This document shows positions 17,587-27,243 of a DNA stretch of 64,000 nucleotides, in pieces. The translations under genes were made by a program, and so were the position numbers. Within the stretch, counting starts at the first letter, position 1. Each line of letters opens with the position of its first letter. The notes under the pieces were generated by a model, which saw only the letters and a program-made list of their open reading frames with translations, was not told the origin of the DNA and ran no database searches. Where the stretch lies: the NCBI RefSeq assembly GCF_048266365.1, contig NZ_JBLWZP010000003.1:186001-250000 (forward strand), read 5' to 3'. This DNA is from Galbibacter sp048266365 (GTDB lineage: Bacteria; Bacteroidota; Bacteroidia; Flavobacteriales; Flavobacteriaceae).

Positions 17587-20049
17587 TTATTCGTATACAT
17601 AAATATTAACCAAGCGCTTCATACTGTCATCCTCGCCGTCCTTTACACTAACCTCAAAGGAATGAAAACCTTTTTCGATCGCTTTAAATTCAAAATTTTC
17701 CTGACTGAGAACCGCTTGTCCTTTTTCGATTTGATAGCTCACATCCTGGGTAAAGCCCTTAAAGAGCTCCTCAGCAGGGATGTTTAGCCGATCACCAACC
17801 CTCAAAATATAATGAGGCTCAGCCAACCAGTTCAGATAATCCTCCAGGGCAGTGAACCCATCTTTGTCCTTATCAGCATTGGAATCCGAGAAATCACCTG
17901 ATTTAGAATTCACATTAAACCCTTTGGCTTCTTCCCACCAATTCGGAAGGCCATCGTGATCAGTATCCCAGTCTTCAGCGCGATGCTCTTCAGGATATTC
18001 TTCCCAACCACCGACATCCTTTTCGGTATCAATCATACCCCCAAGTTTACTAAGTTTTCCAGTATAGGTAAAGGTGCTATCTAAAGTTTCCTGAATAATC
18101 CTTTGATCATGCTCATCAAGTGGCCGATTGGAACCCACATTTGAAAGTACCCTTTTATAGGCTTCCCTGGCAGATTGTGTTTGAATATGAGAAGGAAAAA
18201 ATGGCTGATCCACAAAGGTTTCATAATCGACCTTTTCATTATTGGAAATGGTTCTTTTTCTACCATCCTGTTGATTGGTCTGATCAAAATAACCGCCCAT
18301 AACATTACCGTGAAAATAATACTGTTGTTTCCCAAGTCCCACTCCTTCGTGTTGTGCATTTAATGCATAGAAGAAGGTGGTCGCTGCACCGGGTTTGTAA
18401 TAATTATTGACAAAATTAACCTGATTTGCTCCACCGTCGGTGGCGCGATGTCCCCAGTTGTAGACTACATTATTTCGAATATCCAACTTTCCGGTATAAT
18501 AACCATTGCCGTTTAATCCTCCGCCCATGCTCCAGTTTCTACCAAAATTATGTGCCAATAAGTTATGATGAAAGCTTCCGATATCCCCACCAATGGTAGC
18601 GGCATACCCATGCATTTTACCATCCTGATACTTTGTATGACCTGCCACATTGAGCGCCTCGGAAATCAAAGTATTTTGCAGGGTAATATGGTGAGCTCCT
18701 CTGGAGCTAAAGGATTCATCAATGGTCCAGCTGATAGAACAGTGATCAATAATACTGTAATTCGCACCGGTTAGTCCCATACCATCATAGGTTCTGCCGG
18801 CACCAATACGAACCCTTAAAAACCGAATAATTCCATCATCACCGGTAAGTCCAATCGGAGCACGCGATACCGTAATTCCTTTTCCGGGGGCTGTTTGACC
18901 GGCAATAGTCACATATTTATCACCCACTACAAGTCTGGATTTTAAATCAATATTTCCGGAAACATTAAATACAATAGTACGCGGCCCTTTGACCTGCTCT
19001 ACAGCATAGCGAAGACTCCCGGGACCACTATCTTTTAAATTGGTTACTTCCACCACCCGGCCACCTCGGCCTCCAATAGCAAATCTCCCGTAACCTTCTG
19101 CCCCGGGAAAAGCCAATTGTGCAGGCTTAAACGACCAAACTTTACCTCTGGTGAGTTCTCCCGATTGGTCCACCTGATCTACCCTCCAATAGTACGTACT
19201 GCCCGAATACAAATCAGAAACCTCGAATTGATTTCCTTGTTGCATTCCTTTAAAAATATCAGACGTCTTATCAGCAGCAGCAACATCAGATTTATCAGTA
19301 CCGAAATACAAATATTGTTCTTTCATGTTCTTCGTTGATTCCCAACGGAGCATATAATTATCTTCGATTACCACGTGCTCATCCCCATTTTCGGGTTGCG
19401 GGCTATGCGCCTGGTTTAACATATTTTCACCATCCAATTCAAAACCGTTTAAAACCACTTTGCTATTAGAGATTCCGCTTGACGGATCCGCTTCAAATCG
19501 AATTTGAACTTCATCACCTTGCTCTACCTCGAACTTAAAATAAGCCATGGCTGAATTAATAGTAGCATCCGTTCTATTAGAAGGTTCCACGGTTTTAACC
19601 TTCGCATCATTTACATATATTGCCACAGGAGCGAACGATTTTGTCTCCGGGTTATCAAAGGTATTGTGGAAGGTCAGAAGGCTGTGCTTTCCGGGCTTCA
19701 AACCGGATATTGTCATCTGCAATGGTCCTTGACTAATCAAACCATCATTGACAAGCCTTGCATAAAACGGTGCCTGTACGCCGGTCTTATACCATCCAGA
19801 CTCAATGGTTCCCGCAAACCCAATAGTGATGTCGTCAAAGGATTTTTCCAATTTATCTCCCTGTTCAGCGACCCAAGAAGTATACAGAGGATCATTAACC
19901 TCTGCCATACGCCTACCGGAAAAATCAAGATCAACCTTAAGGGTTTCAAACTGAGGTTCGGATTCAGGTGATTTACACCCGGTGGCAGACAGCAAAAATA
20001 GCAGTCCGACTCCAATTGTTAAATAATTCAATACAACTTTAAAGTTCAT
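17587..20049 (-). CDS. Large PL1-type pectate lyase lipoprotein with N-terminal accessory domains
   Basis: An 820-residue lipoprotein (lipobox LLSATGC, Cys25). Residues about 35-215 form a beta-rich carbohydrate-binding-like domain. Residues about 225-315 look like a fibronectin-III-type domain (YYWRVDQVDQSGELTRGKVW). From 318 a PL1-type catalytic domain begins with AFPGAEGYGRFAIGGRGGRV, then VTIAGQTAPGKGITVS, IDHCSISWTIDESF, HNFGRNWSMGGG and WGHRATDGGANQVNFVNNYY. Residues 675-735 carry a DTDHDGLPNWWEE / DKDKDGFTALEDY calcium-binding repeat, and a short Ig-like domain ends the protein. It is only distantly related to the three tandem PL1 genes and has a much longer architecture. Its start overlaps the stop of the DUF5703 gene by 4 bp (ATGA). 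Probably surface-exposed pectate lyase. Confidence 0.85.
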   Translation of the reverse strand: MNFKVVLNYLTIGVGLLFLLSATGCKSPESEPQFETLKVDLDFSGRRMAEVNDPLYTSWVAEQGDKLEKSFDDITIGFAGTIESGWYKTGVQAPFYARLVNDGLISQGPLQMTISGLKPGKHSLLTFHNTFDNPETKSFAPVAIYVNDAKVKTVEPSNRTDATINSAMAYFKFEVEQGDEVQIRFEADPSSGISNSKVVLNGFELDGENMLNQAHSPQPENGDEHVVIEDNYMLRWESTKNMKEQYLYFGTDKSDVAAADKTSDIFKGMQQGNQFEVSDLYSGSTYYWRVDQVDQSGELTRGKVWSFKPAQLAFPGAEGYGRFAIGGRGGRVVEVTNLKDSGPGSLRYAVEQVKGPRTIVFNVSGNIDLKSRLVVGDKYVTIAGQTAPGKGITVSRAPIGLTGDDGIIRFLRVRIGAGRTYDGMGLTGANYSIIDHCSISWTIDESFSSRGAHHITLQNTLISEALNVAGHTKYQDGKMHGYAATIGGDIGSFHHNLLAHNFGRNWSMGGGLNGNGYYTGKLDIRNNVVYNWGHRATDGGANQVNFVNNYYKPGAATTFFYALNAQHEGVGLGKQQYYFHGNVMGGYFDQTNQQDGRKRTISNNEKVDYETFVDQPFFPSHIQTQSAREAYKRVLSNVGSNRPLDEHDQRIIQETLDSTFTYTGKLSKLGGMIDTEKDVGGWEEYPEEHRAEDWDTDHDGLPNWWEEAKGFNVNSKSGDFSDSNADKDKDGFTALEDYLNWLAEPHYILRVGDRLNIPAEELFKGFTQDVSYQIEKGQAVLSQENFEFKAIEKGFHSFEVSVKDGEDDSMKRLVNIYVYE

Positions 20050-22391
20050 TTTTCAAAATTTAATTCCAGTTTATCTTCCATCGACATATCAAGAAGATTA
20101 ATTATATCACCTTTTCTATGCTTAGGCTCAACCCTAAGCATCTTAACTTTTCCATTTTCAACTTTAACCTCCACTACTGTATTTGCCTTGGCATGAAGCT
20201 TAAAATGCACATCCCAATCTTTGGGCCAGGCCGGAAATATTAGTAGCTTTCCACCAGACTCCTGCAATAGCATCTCCTGTAAACCAATCATTCCCGATCC
20301 GCCCCAGTTGTGATCCGGAACCCAGTCAAAACCAGGTCCCCAAAAGCTGGGAAAACGGCGATTGGAATTCGCTAATTTTAACTTTACATATTTGGCAGCC
20401 TGCTCGGTCATTCCCATTCTGGCGGCGAAAATATTAGACTGTTTCCAGCCTACATGACTTCTAAATTTCTGTGCATCCGGATCATACTTCCACGTGTTCT
20501 GTGCAATTTCAAGATCAGGTTTTCCCAGTCCGTATATCCCCCAGGGATACACGGGATAAAGTTGTGGGACTTCTGTATTATTGATCCGCTCCCAACTCTT
20601 CGCGGGTGAGAGTACCTTATGCCCTTTAATTTGACGGTAACTCAGCGGAGGTATTCGATCTTTAAATTCCAATAAATATGTCCGTTTTTCCTCAGAAACC
20701 ATCTGTTTTGGAAGATCCAATACCTTTTGAATAATCACATCAAGAGCAGCAATAGTCGCATTGGCATTGGTTGTCATTTTATAAGTTTCCGCTGCAGAAC
20801 CGGGATAAAGAACTAGGTTTTTCTGCGCATCGAAGGTTCTAGCCCCCCTTTTATTAGCAAGATATTGGTAATGCTCATCAAAGAAACGCAACGAACTCAT
20901 GACAAAATCGATATAGTCTTGTACGTCTTGCCCAGCGTAATAATATTGATCCAACATCATTTTACAAAACTCCAACACAGTATCCCATTGGTATTCCAAC
21001 CAGGCATTATGTTGCATCCCCCGATCGTAATCCTTTGGACGATCCCAACTGTATTCTGAAGGATTGGGCAATCCGTAATTTTCAATTTGTTCTGTAAATG
21101 AAGCCCCTTGGTGACCCCAATATACTTTGGAACGTAATTCTGCGGTTTCAAGCATCCGCATATAAAACTTAAACTGAGATTTCATCATATCAAAATCTCC
21201 GCTCTTAAGCATAGGATAATACACCAAACGCTGATTCTGAGCGGTCATAGTTCCCCCACCCCAATTCCGAAAATCAGGGGTGAAAGTATAGGTGGAATCT
21301 ACATAGTAAGGATCATAGGTAAAAAGCCCCCCATTAAACTTGGTCGGATACTCCCCATAAGCATTTGCACCCAGCATATAACGAAATAGCTGATAATTTT
21401 GTCCCAACTGATATATAGTATCTTTAACGTTAGACCCCGTTTTTTTAGTGTAAATGAAACTGCGGTTCCAAAAAGAATTCCACCAATCCACCGACTTTTT
21501 CTGATTGTCTTCAGAGGATCCATTATATTCTTTTACTTCAGCCATTAAATCATGCTTCCAACTAAGCAACTCCTCAGGCTGGCTGGTATAGAGCCGGACA
21601 TTAATCTTATGTGACTTAGAAGGTTTTTTACTCTCCAGAGAATACCCTTTAAAATCAGTATCCCTATAGACACCTGTATAGGATCCCGATGGAGAAAAAT
21701 TAGATGCGTGAATATAGCCTCCGAAGGTTAGCTGTTTTAAAGGATTCAGCATAGTATCCTTATAAGCTTCTAACCCTTGTTGTTTAACAACTACATCAAA
21801 TACGGTATGATCTCGGTTGCGGTGATAGAACAGAATTCCGTCCTTTTCAAACTTAATGGTATCCGCATAGCTGATAATATCGCCCTGTGGTGCCCATTTA
21901 TAAGAATTCGCATTGTTTGCTCGCCCCTTGACCTGTTTATCTTTATAACGCCAATTTTCATAAGAAAACTTAGCTTCTATTTTTTCTTTACTCGATACTT
22001 CAACATGAATTACCGGATGAAATACATCTACCCAAACATTGACCTGCACCCCATTTTGCTTGATTTTTATATAGCCGTCTTCCAGAACCAATTCCTGCTT
22101 AAATCCATCATTACCTACAAACGGATTAGGGCTCAATTCCAACTTTAACCGTCCTAATTTCAAAAAGGTATTGTGTTCATCAAAAGTCCCACTTTTAGAA
22201 AAATAAGCATAAACATTGCCTTCTTCCACCCATACATTCATACCGATATCGCCGCCGCCAACAGGCATGGATTCCCCACTGTTTTTACTCTGAGTTGTCC
22301 ATTGCTGATTGTAATCTTTCAAGCCTGGCAATTGCCCATGCATAAGATTACCTATCAAAAATACTATGGCAAAAAGAAGTGTTTTCAACAT
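20046..22391 (-). CDS. DUF5703-type glycosidase-like protein
   Basis: A 781-residue secreted protein with a signal peptide of about 22 residues. Its N-terminus has the DUF5703 pattern: WTTQSKNSGESMPVGGGDIG, then NVYAYFSKSGTFDEHNTFLK and LGRLKLELSPNPF. This resembles the N-terminal sandwich of GH65/GH95-type enzymes. The middle (about 330-700) is helical, with WNRSFIY, FNGGLFTYDP, WGGGTMTAQNQRL, and WVPDHNWGGSGMIGLQEML near the end, as in (alpha/alpha)6 barrel enzymes. I infer an inverting glycosidase, but the catalytic acid is not assignable. Start 22391 (ATG) is taken rather than the TTG at 22406, which would overlap the esterase gene. It is packed between the acetylesterase and the large PL1 fusion. 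Confidence 0.75.
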   Translation of the reverse strand: MLKTLLFAIVFLIGNLMHGQLPGLKDYNQQWTTQSKNSGESMPVGGGDIGMNVWVEEGNVYAYFSKSGTFDEHNTFLKLGRLKLELSPNPFVGNDGFKQELVLEDGYIKIKQNGVQVNVWVDVFHPVIHVEVSSKEKIEAKFSYENWRYKDKQVKGRANNANSYKWAPQGDIISYADTIKFEKDGILFYHRNRDHTVFDVVVKQQGLEAYKDTMLNPLKQLTFGGYIHASNFSPSGSYTGVYRDTDFKGYSLESKKPSKSHKINVRLYTSQPEELLSWKHDLMAEVKEYNGSSEDNQKKSVDWWNSFWNRSFIYTKKTGSNVKDTIYQLGQNYQLFRYMLGANAYGEYPTKFNGGLFTYDPYYVDSTYTFTPDFRNWGGGTMTAQNQRLVYYPMLKSGDFDMMKSQFKFYMRMLETAELRSKVYWGHQGASFTEQIENYGLPNPSEYSWDRPKDYDRGMQHNAWLEYQWDTVLEFCKMMLDQYYYAGQDVQDYIDFVMSSLRFFDEHYQYLANKRGARTFDAQKNLVLYPGSAAETYKMTTNANATIAALDVIIQKVLDLPKQMVSEEKRTYLLEFKDRIPPLSYRQIKGHKVLSPAKSWERINNTEVPQLYPVYPWGIYGLGKPDLEIAQNTWKYDPDAQKFRSHVGWKQSNIFAARMGMTEQAAKYVKLKLANSNRRFPSFWGPGFDWVPDHNWGGSGMIGLQEMLLQESGGKLLIFPAWPKDWDVHFKLHAKANTVVEVKVENGKVKMLRVEPKHRKGDIINLLDMSMEDKLELNFEK

Positions 22392-22399
22392 TATTTTAA

Positions 22400-23827
22400 T
22401 TACCAATTATCTGTTCTAAAGGAAGAAAGCGGTAATCCTCCTGTGCTGAACAGTTCAGCTTTTACAAAATCTTTAAACAAGTACCGCACCGCTACCGGTT
22501 TCTCCACTCTAGGTGAGGATAGTATTACAGACTTACGTCTTAAAAAAGCATTGGCGGGATAAAACACCTGGTTTTCCCCCGCAATTTCAAAACCTTTGAT
22601 ATTTTCCACCGTTGAAATTAAGCCATTAGGCACATTATCGAAAGATAGCGTCAATGAACTCCCTTTCACCTCCATTGCTTTAAATTCAGGACTCTGAAAT
22701 TCAAAGCCCATTATACCATACGTTTTTGCCAATGCTAAATACCCCAAACGCTGTCCACCCACTTTCTTTTGTTTGGGATGTATATTGTATTGCTCTCCAA
22801 TATCCATCAGCACTGCAATACCTGAATTTGGAATCTCGTGTGAAGCCTTTAATTGTGCTTCCCTCAGGTAAGCGGAATTGTATTTTTCCACAACGGTATC
22901 CGGTGTAAATACACGGTAATCAAAAGGTGCAATTTGCGCAAAATAAAAAGGAAATTCACCAAGTTCCCACTCGCTTCTCCACTGAGTAACCATAGTTTTA
23001 AACAAATCAAGGTATTGAAAAGGACGATCGTAATTCGATTCTCCCTGGTACCAAATTGCGCCTTTTATTCCATAACCGATAACCGGCGCCAACATCCCAT
23101 TGTACAAGGCAGTAGCCGTGCGATTAGGTTCACCGATATCCTTTTGTTTTTTAGGTACTTCAATTTTTTTAAAATCCTGTAGCATTTCAGCGCTCATCCA
23201 AGCCTCTACGTTAGACCCTCCATAAGAAACATGAATCAATCCGACCGGTATATCGAGTACCTCCTGAAGTAAACTTCCAAAATACCATGCCGTGGCACTA
23301 AAGTTCGAGGTCACCTCAGGTACAGCCTCTTTCCACTGCCCCTGAAAATCATCATTAGGCTTTACCCTAGCATCTCTAGGGATGGTGATTAATCTGATTT
23401 GATCATTTTTAGAAACTACAATAGTCTCGTTACCCCCGGCTACCGGCTGACCCGGAAATCCTTTTAAGGGCATTTCCATATTCGATTGACCCGAACATAG
23501 CCAAACCTCGCCCACAAGTACGTTCTCCACAAGAAGTTTTTGATTGTTCTGAACAATGGAAATATTATAGGGTCCTCCAGCAACCGGAGTACTCACTTTA
23601 AGTTGCCATTTTCCAGATCGATCTGACTTGACCCTATAGACTTTACCGTCCCATGAAGTGGTCAACTGAAGTTCTGAATTAGGATCACCCCAACCCCAAA
23701 CAGGAGCCTGAATATTTTGTTGAAGCACCATATGATCTGAAAATAAGGCAGGTAGCTTTAACTGGGCATTTAGTGTGATACTAAAAACAAAAGTCAGTAA
23801 GAAAAGTATCCGTTTGAATAACTTCAT
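22400..23827 (-). CDS. Sialate-O-acetylesterase-type carbohydrate esterase (SGNH fold)
   Basis: A 475-residue secreted esterase of the sialate O-acetylesterase/DUF303 family. Landmarks: signal peptide ending ITLNAQ; LPALFSDHMVLQQ; WLCSGQSNMEMP with the nucleophile Ser near 115; WYQGESNYDRPF; and a His in YNIHPKQKKVGGQRLG that completes the triad. An N-terminal beta domain precedes the SGNH core. In this context it most likely removes acetyl groups from pectin oligosaccharides rather than sialic acid, an inference from its neighbours. Start 23827 is chosen at the ATG directly before the hydrophobic signal; an upstream in-frame start at 23848 adds seven residues. It ends 9 bp before the DUF5703 gene. 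Confidence 0.88.
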   Translation of the reverse strand: MKLFKRILFLLTFVFSITLNAQLKLPALFSDHMVLQQNIQAPVWGWGDPNSELQLTTSWDGKVYRVKSDRSGKWQLKVSTPVAGGPYNISIVQNNQKLLVENVLVGEVWLCSGQSNMEMPLKGFPGQPVAGGNETIVVSKNDQIRLITIPRDARVKPNDDFQGQWKEAVPEVTSNFSATAWYFGSLLQEVLDIPVGLIHVSYGGSNVEAWMSAEMLQDFKKIEVPKKQKDIGEPNRTATALYNGMLAPVIGYGIKGAIWYQGESNYDRPFQYLDLFKTMVTQWRSEWELGEFPFYFAQIAPFDYRVFTPDTVVEKYNSAYLREAQLKASHEIPNSGIAVLMDIGEQYNIHPKQKKVGGQRLGYLALAKTYGIMGFEFQSPEFKAMEVKGSSLTLSFDNVPNGLISTVENIKGFEIAGENQVFYPANAFLRRKSVILSSPRVEKPVAVRYLFKDFVKAELFSTGGLPLSSFRTDNW

Positions 23828-23899
23828 AAATTTTAAATTTGTTGGCATTAAAGATATCTATATGGTTTTCGGCTTCCATCCTGCACCTTCCAGCCGGCT

Positions 23900-25177
23900 T
23901 TAATTTTTATTTGGTTTCATCGGTCGCTTTCGCCAATAATTTGCTAAGATAGAACCTGAGATGTTCATCCATGGGCTAAAGACTGCTGCGGCCAAACCAA
24001 GAGTGGACAGTTTGCCCATCACTCCTGCTAATCCCGAGGCCATACCTCCATTTTGCATTCCAACCTCCAAAGCAACTGTCCTGGATGAGTTCTTATCCAA
24101 TCCAAGCAAACGACTAATCCAATATCCAAAAGTATACCCCAGGGTATTGTGGAGTATTGCAGCCGCCAGCAAGAAAATTCCAATATTCATAAGGTTATCT
24201 CGGCTAGCCGCCGTTGTCACCACTGTAAAGTAAACAATGCCCACCATAGACATGAAAGGCATCCATTTCAATACGGTCGGCAACCATTTGTTAAGGTGAT
24301 AAAACAAATAACCAAACAGTACTGCGCCTACAAGAAAATTAGCAAGAACGAGCAGTTCTAATGGAGTCTCCGCTAAACTTAAGGATAGAAAACTCCAAAA
24401 CCAACTGGCACCAAACAACCAAACTGTCGCTCCAAGGGCTATAAATTTCATACCATTTCTAAATCCAATGGACCCCTTATTCAAGGCGTCAAACAACAAT
24501 GCGGCTCCAATGGGAACTATGACAATTTTTATAATCTGAATACACATGGCCATAAAATCAATTTCCACGTAGGTTCCCGCTAACATTTTCATCCAGAACG
24601 GAGTCATTATAGGGGCAAACAAAGTAGCTACTGCGGTAAGGGTAATGGAAAGGGTTAAATTTGCCTTTGCCAGATAGGACATCACATTGGATGCCAGACC
24701 GCTGGAGCACGAACCGATAAGCACAACCCCTGCTGCAATCTCTGGAGTAAAAGAAAAGAAAACCGTCAACAGATATCCAAAAATCGGCATCAGGGTAAAT
24801 TGACACAAGATTCCGACAACAACACCTTTTCCTAGGCTTCGAATTCTCTTAAAATCCTGAATACTCATTTGAGTACCCATTCCAAACATGACGATTTGTA
24901 CAACGATTAAAATCAACCAGGGACTTTGAAGATCAAGCTCTCCCCATTGTAAAAAAGCTTTAGGATAAAGCATTCCGCAAACAATTGCAACAATGATCCA
25001 AGCCGTATACGCAAAGGTTTTTAGCGAGGGTACGCCCCCCAAACCAAGAGCGATACATACAGCGCACAAAACAGAAAGCGACGCTAAGAACTCGTTAAAG
25101 CCAACAAGCCAACAAACCACTGTGATCAGTAGCGTAGTGATCCCTAAGTATAAAATAATCCGATAGCCCTTTCCCAT
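23900..25177 (-). CDS. BASS-family sodium symporter (bile-acid:sodium symporter-like)
   Basis: A 425-residue inner-membrane protein with about ten hydrophobic segments. It carries the BASS family features VQIVMFGMGTQMSIQDF, LIGSCSSGLASNVMSYLAKAN and the TM9 region VALEVGMQNGGMASGLAGV. BASS proteins carry organic acids with sodium. Its position 1 bp after the stop-start junction of the racemase-like gene and in one operon with a sugar-acid kinase and a RuBisCO-like protein suggests uptake of a branched sugar acid such as an apionate-type compound. That substrate is an inference. Start 25177 (MGKGYRI) avoids a 17-bp overlap with the upstream gene that the longer frame from 25195 would make. It is the only transporter in this operon. 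Confidence 0.9.
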   Translation of the reverse strand: MGKGYRIILYLGITTLLITVVCWLVGFNEFLASLSVLCAVCIALGLGGVPSLKTFAYTAWIIVAIVCGMLYPKAFLQWGELDLQSPWLILIVVQIVMFGMGTQMSIQDFKRIRSLGKGVVVGILCQFTLMPIFGYLLTVFFSFTPEIAAGVVLIGSCSSGLASNVMSYLAKANLTLSITLTAVATLFAPIMTPFWMKMLAGTYVEIDFMAMCIQIIKIVIVPIGAALLFDALNKGSIGFRNGMKFIALGATVWLFGASWFWSFLSLSLAETPLELLVLANFLVGAVLFGYLFYHLNKWLPTVLKWMPFMSMVGIVYFTVVTTAASRDNLMNIGIFLLAAAILHNTLGYTFGYWISRLLGLDKNSSRTVALEVGMQNGGMASGLAGVMGKLSTLGLAAAVFSPWMNISGSILANYWRKRPMKPNKN

Positions 25178-25178
25178 A

Positions 25179-25841
25179 CTATAAGATTTCAGCAAGGTAC
25201 TCCATAGCTATGGGTGGGCTCGCCAGGATTGGCACCCTTTTATCACTTGCTCCCAACTGGTCTACGACCCTTGCCATGGAAGCCTGAGCCAGAAGAATAA
25301 CATCTACCTTATCGGACAAACCCTTCAAGGCTTCAGCCACAATCTGATCATGAATAGCAGCATCTCCTCCCATCAAAGCCTCAAAGGCGCCCTGGCAACA
25401 TACAGAGAAAATCTCAATGTCTTTCCCCACTGCCTTAGCACGACGAGACACCAAGTCACTGGTAGGTTCAAGGGTCGTTTCCAAGGTTGCAATAACCCCT
25501 ATCTTTGTACCTATTTTAACCGCCTTATCCGCCATCGGTCGATCCACTCGGAGTACCGGTATGGAAGTCAATAATTCTGAGGCCTCCACCGCAGGTCCTA
25601 TAGAAGAACAGGTGACCATGATAAAGTCTGCACCGGCCTGTTCTGCAGAACCGATATAATCAGATACTCTTCTTGCCGTATCAGGGGTTAATTTATTTTG
25701 TTTAATTGTATTTTTAATCAAACTGTCATCTACGATATTAAAAATTTCAATATCCTTATCCCCTAAATACCTCGTTACCAATTCTTGAAAAATGGGTACC
25801 AATGTTGCTGAGGTATGGATTAATCCTAATTTTGTTCGCAT
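25179..25841 (-). CDS. Asp/Glu-racemase-fold protein with only one catalytic-type cysteine
   Basis: A 220-residue cytoplasmic protein of the aspartate/glutamate/hydantoin racemase superfamily (IHTSATLVPIF at the N-terminus; MVTCSSIGPAV with Cys78). Classical racemases use two cysteines, the second within a GCT-like motif. At that place this protein reads ILLAQASMARV, so the second catalytic Cys is missing. It is therefore unlikely to work as a two-base racemase; a decarboxylase, isomerase or lyase role is more likely. Cys148-Cys149 lie elsewhere in the fold. It sits between the DUF1537 kinase (14 bp gap) and the BASS symporter (1 bp gap), so it should act on the same sugar-acid pathway. Exact reaction unknown. 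Confidence 0.85.
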   Translation of the reverse strand: MRTKLGLIHTSATLVPIFQELVTRYLGDKDIEIFNIVDDSLIKNTIKQNKLTPDTARRVSDYIGSAEQAGADFIMVTCSSIGPAVEASELLTSIPVLRVDRPMADKAVKIGTKIGVIATLETTLEPTSDLVSRRAKAVGKDIEIFSVCCQGAFEALMGGDAAIHDQIVAEALKGLSDKVDVILLAQASMARVVDQLGASDKRVPILASPPIAMEYLAEIL

Positions 25842-25855
25842 ACGATATGTATTTA

Positions 25856-27235
25856 CTATTTACTTAAAATTCCTTGTTGGAGCGCCACGAAATAATCCTT
25901 TTCGCCAAGCTGCCCTCCTTTGAGATTTATTTCCATTCCATCTACAGCAGCGCCTTTTGCATAAACCCTGCAGAGTGGAGCGCCCTTGACCAAAGGTGCT
26001 ATCATTTGAACTGCCTGAATACCCAGAGCCCTGGCCGTATAGCTAGAGGTATCCCCTCCCGCTATAATCAAACGTTTTAAAGGCATTTGCCTGAGCACCT
26101 CATCAGCGGTCTGTCCTAACAACTGTCCAAACCTTTTTGGAAGTTCGCTTTTACATCGTACAGCATCCCAGCCTAAATTTTGGGTGATGAGCTGAATCTG
26201 TTCGAGCCTTGGATCCTCCGGACCGCGAGCGGTATGAACAATCACACTTTTGCCTAGTTCTAGAAACTTGAGGACTTTGCCCGCATAACTTAAGGCCGAA
26301 GCCAAAAGATCATCCGACAAAAATTCAGGGGCAATAGCCACTTCTTCAAATCCTTGTTCAAGGGCATAATCGATCTGTCCGGCCGTAATGGGACTGACGC
26401 TACCACAAAGCACCAACATGGGCTTAGCTTGCTGCACTACAGACCAAATTGGGGTTTCCCCTAGTATATTTTCTTTCTGCCAATAATCTCCCAATGCCTG
26501 TTCCACTCCAGAAGATCCTACTGAAAACAATGGCTTTTTACCATCCATACAATTTTCCAATACAGCCCCTATTTTCTTCATTTGCCAGGAATATATGCCA
26601 TCAAAAAAAACAACCTCACTTTCCTTAGATAGCTCCTGAAGCTTATTTAGAAGCTCAGGCAATGAATCTTCAAGATCACGAATATCAATAAGTCCCATTG
26701 AAAAATCCGCTTGTAAAGCCAGGTGATTTCTTAAATCGGCTTCCTTAGCAGGCGTTACCGGATGTTTGGACATAGAGGGATGCTGATCAATGCGATATAC
26801 ATCACCTTTGCTCCCAATACCCATTTGGGCAAAAAGTTGCCCAAAGATCACATAGCGTCCCAGATCAGGTGCTGCCACTACTATAGGGACAAAGCTATTT
26901 TCAAATTTCTTAAGCCCTTCTGTTATGGCAACGCCAATATTACCGATCTCCGGAGAGCTGTCAAAGGTTGAACACACCTTATAGTGTATATGCTTTGGAC
27001 GTATAGCAGCTATTTTAGCAAAATCTTTTTCCAGAGTTTGCTGCATTTCCTCAGGTGGCATCGCTCTTGTCTTACCCGCGATTCCAATAGCATCAAGAAC
27101 TCCAAAAGCCTCCAAGGCCTCGGGAGTAGGTGCTTCTAGAAAGAGCACAGTCTTGGCTCCAGCCCGAGTCATAAACTCCAAGGCATCTGTTGCTCCTGTA
27201 AAATCATCTCCGTAGAATACCAACTTTGGTTCCAT
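25856..27235 (-). CDS. Four-carbon acid sugar kinase family (DUF1537), OiaK/OtnK-like
   Basis: A 459-residue cytoplasmic kinase. The N-terminal substrate-binding domain begins VFYGDDFTGATDALEFMTRA, the hallmark of DUF1537 kinases. The C-terminal nucleotide-binding domain shows LCGSVSPITAGQI, VHTARGPEDPR and AGGDTSSYTARALGI. Known members phosphorylate D-threonate, 3-oxo-tetronate or 3-oxo-isoapionate at O4. Because the next gene (9 bp upstream in the operon) is a RuBisCO-like protein, the 3-oxo-isoapionate kinase of the D-apiose pathway (OiaK) is the best candidate. This is inference from family and context; sequence alone does not separate OiaK from OtnK or DtnK. It would act in the cytoplasm on an acid imported by the BASS symporter or made from apiose. 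Confidence 0.87.
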   Translation of the reverse strand: MEPKLVFYGDDFTGATDALEFMTRAGAKTVLFLEAPTPEALEAFGVLDAIGIAGKTRAMPPEEMQQTLEKDFAKIAAIRPKHIHYKVCSTFDSSPEIGNIGVAITEGLKKFENSFVPIVVAAPDLGRYVIFGQLFAQMGIGSKGDVYRIDQHPSMSKHPVTPAKEADLRNHLALQADFSMGLIDIRDLEDSLPELLNKLQELSKESEVVFFDGIYSWQMKKIGAVLENCMDGKKPLFSVGSSGVEQALGDYWQKENILGETPIWSVVQQAKPMLVLCGSVSPITAGQIDYALEQGFEEVAIAPEFLSDDLLASALSYAGKVLKFLELGKSVIVHTARGPEDPRLEQIQLITQNLGWDAVRCKSELPKRFGQLLGQTADEVLRQMPLKRLIIAGGDTSSYTARALGIQAVQMIAPLVKGAPLCRVYAKGAAVDGMEINLKGGQLGEKDYFVALQQGILSK

Positions 27236-27243
27236 AAACCGCT

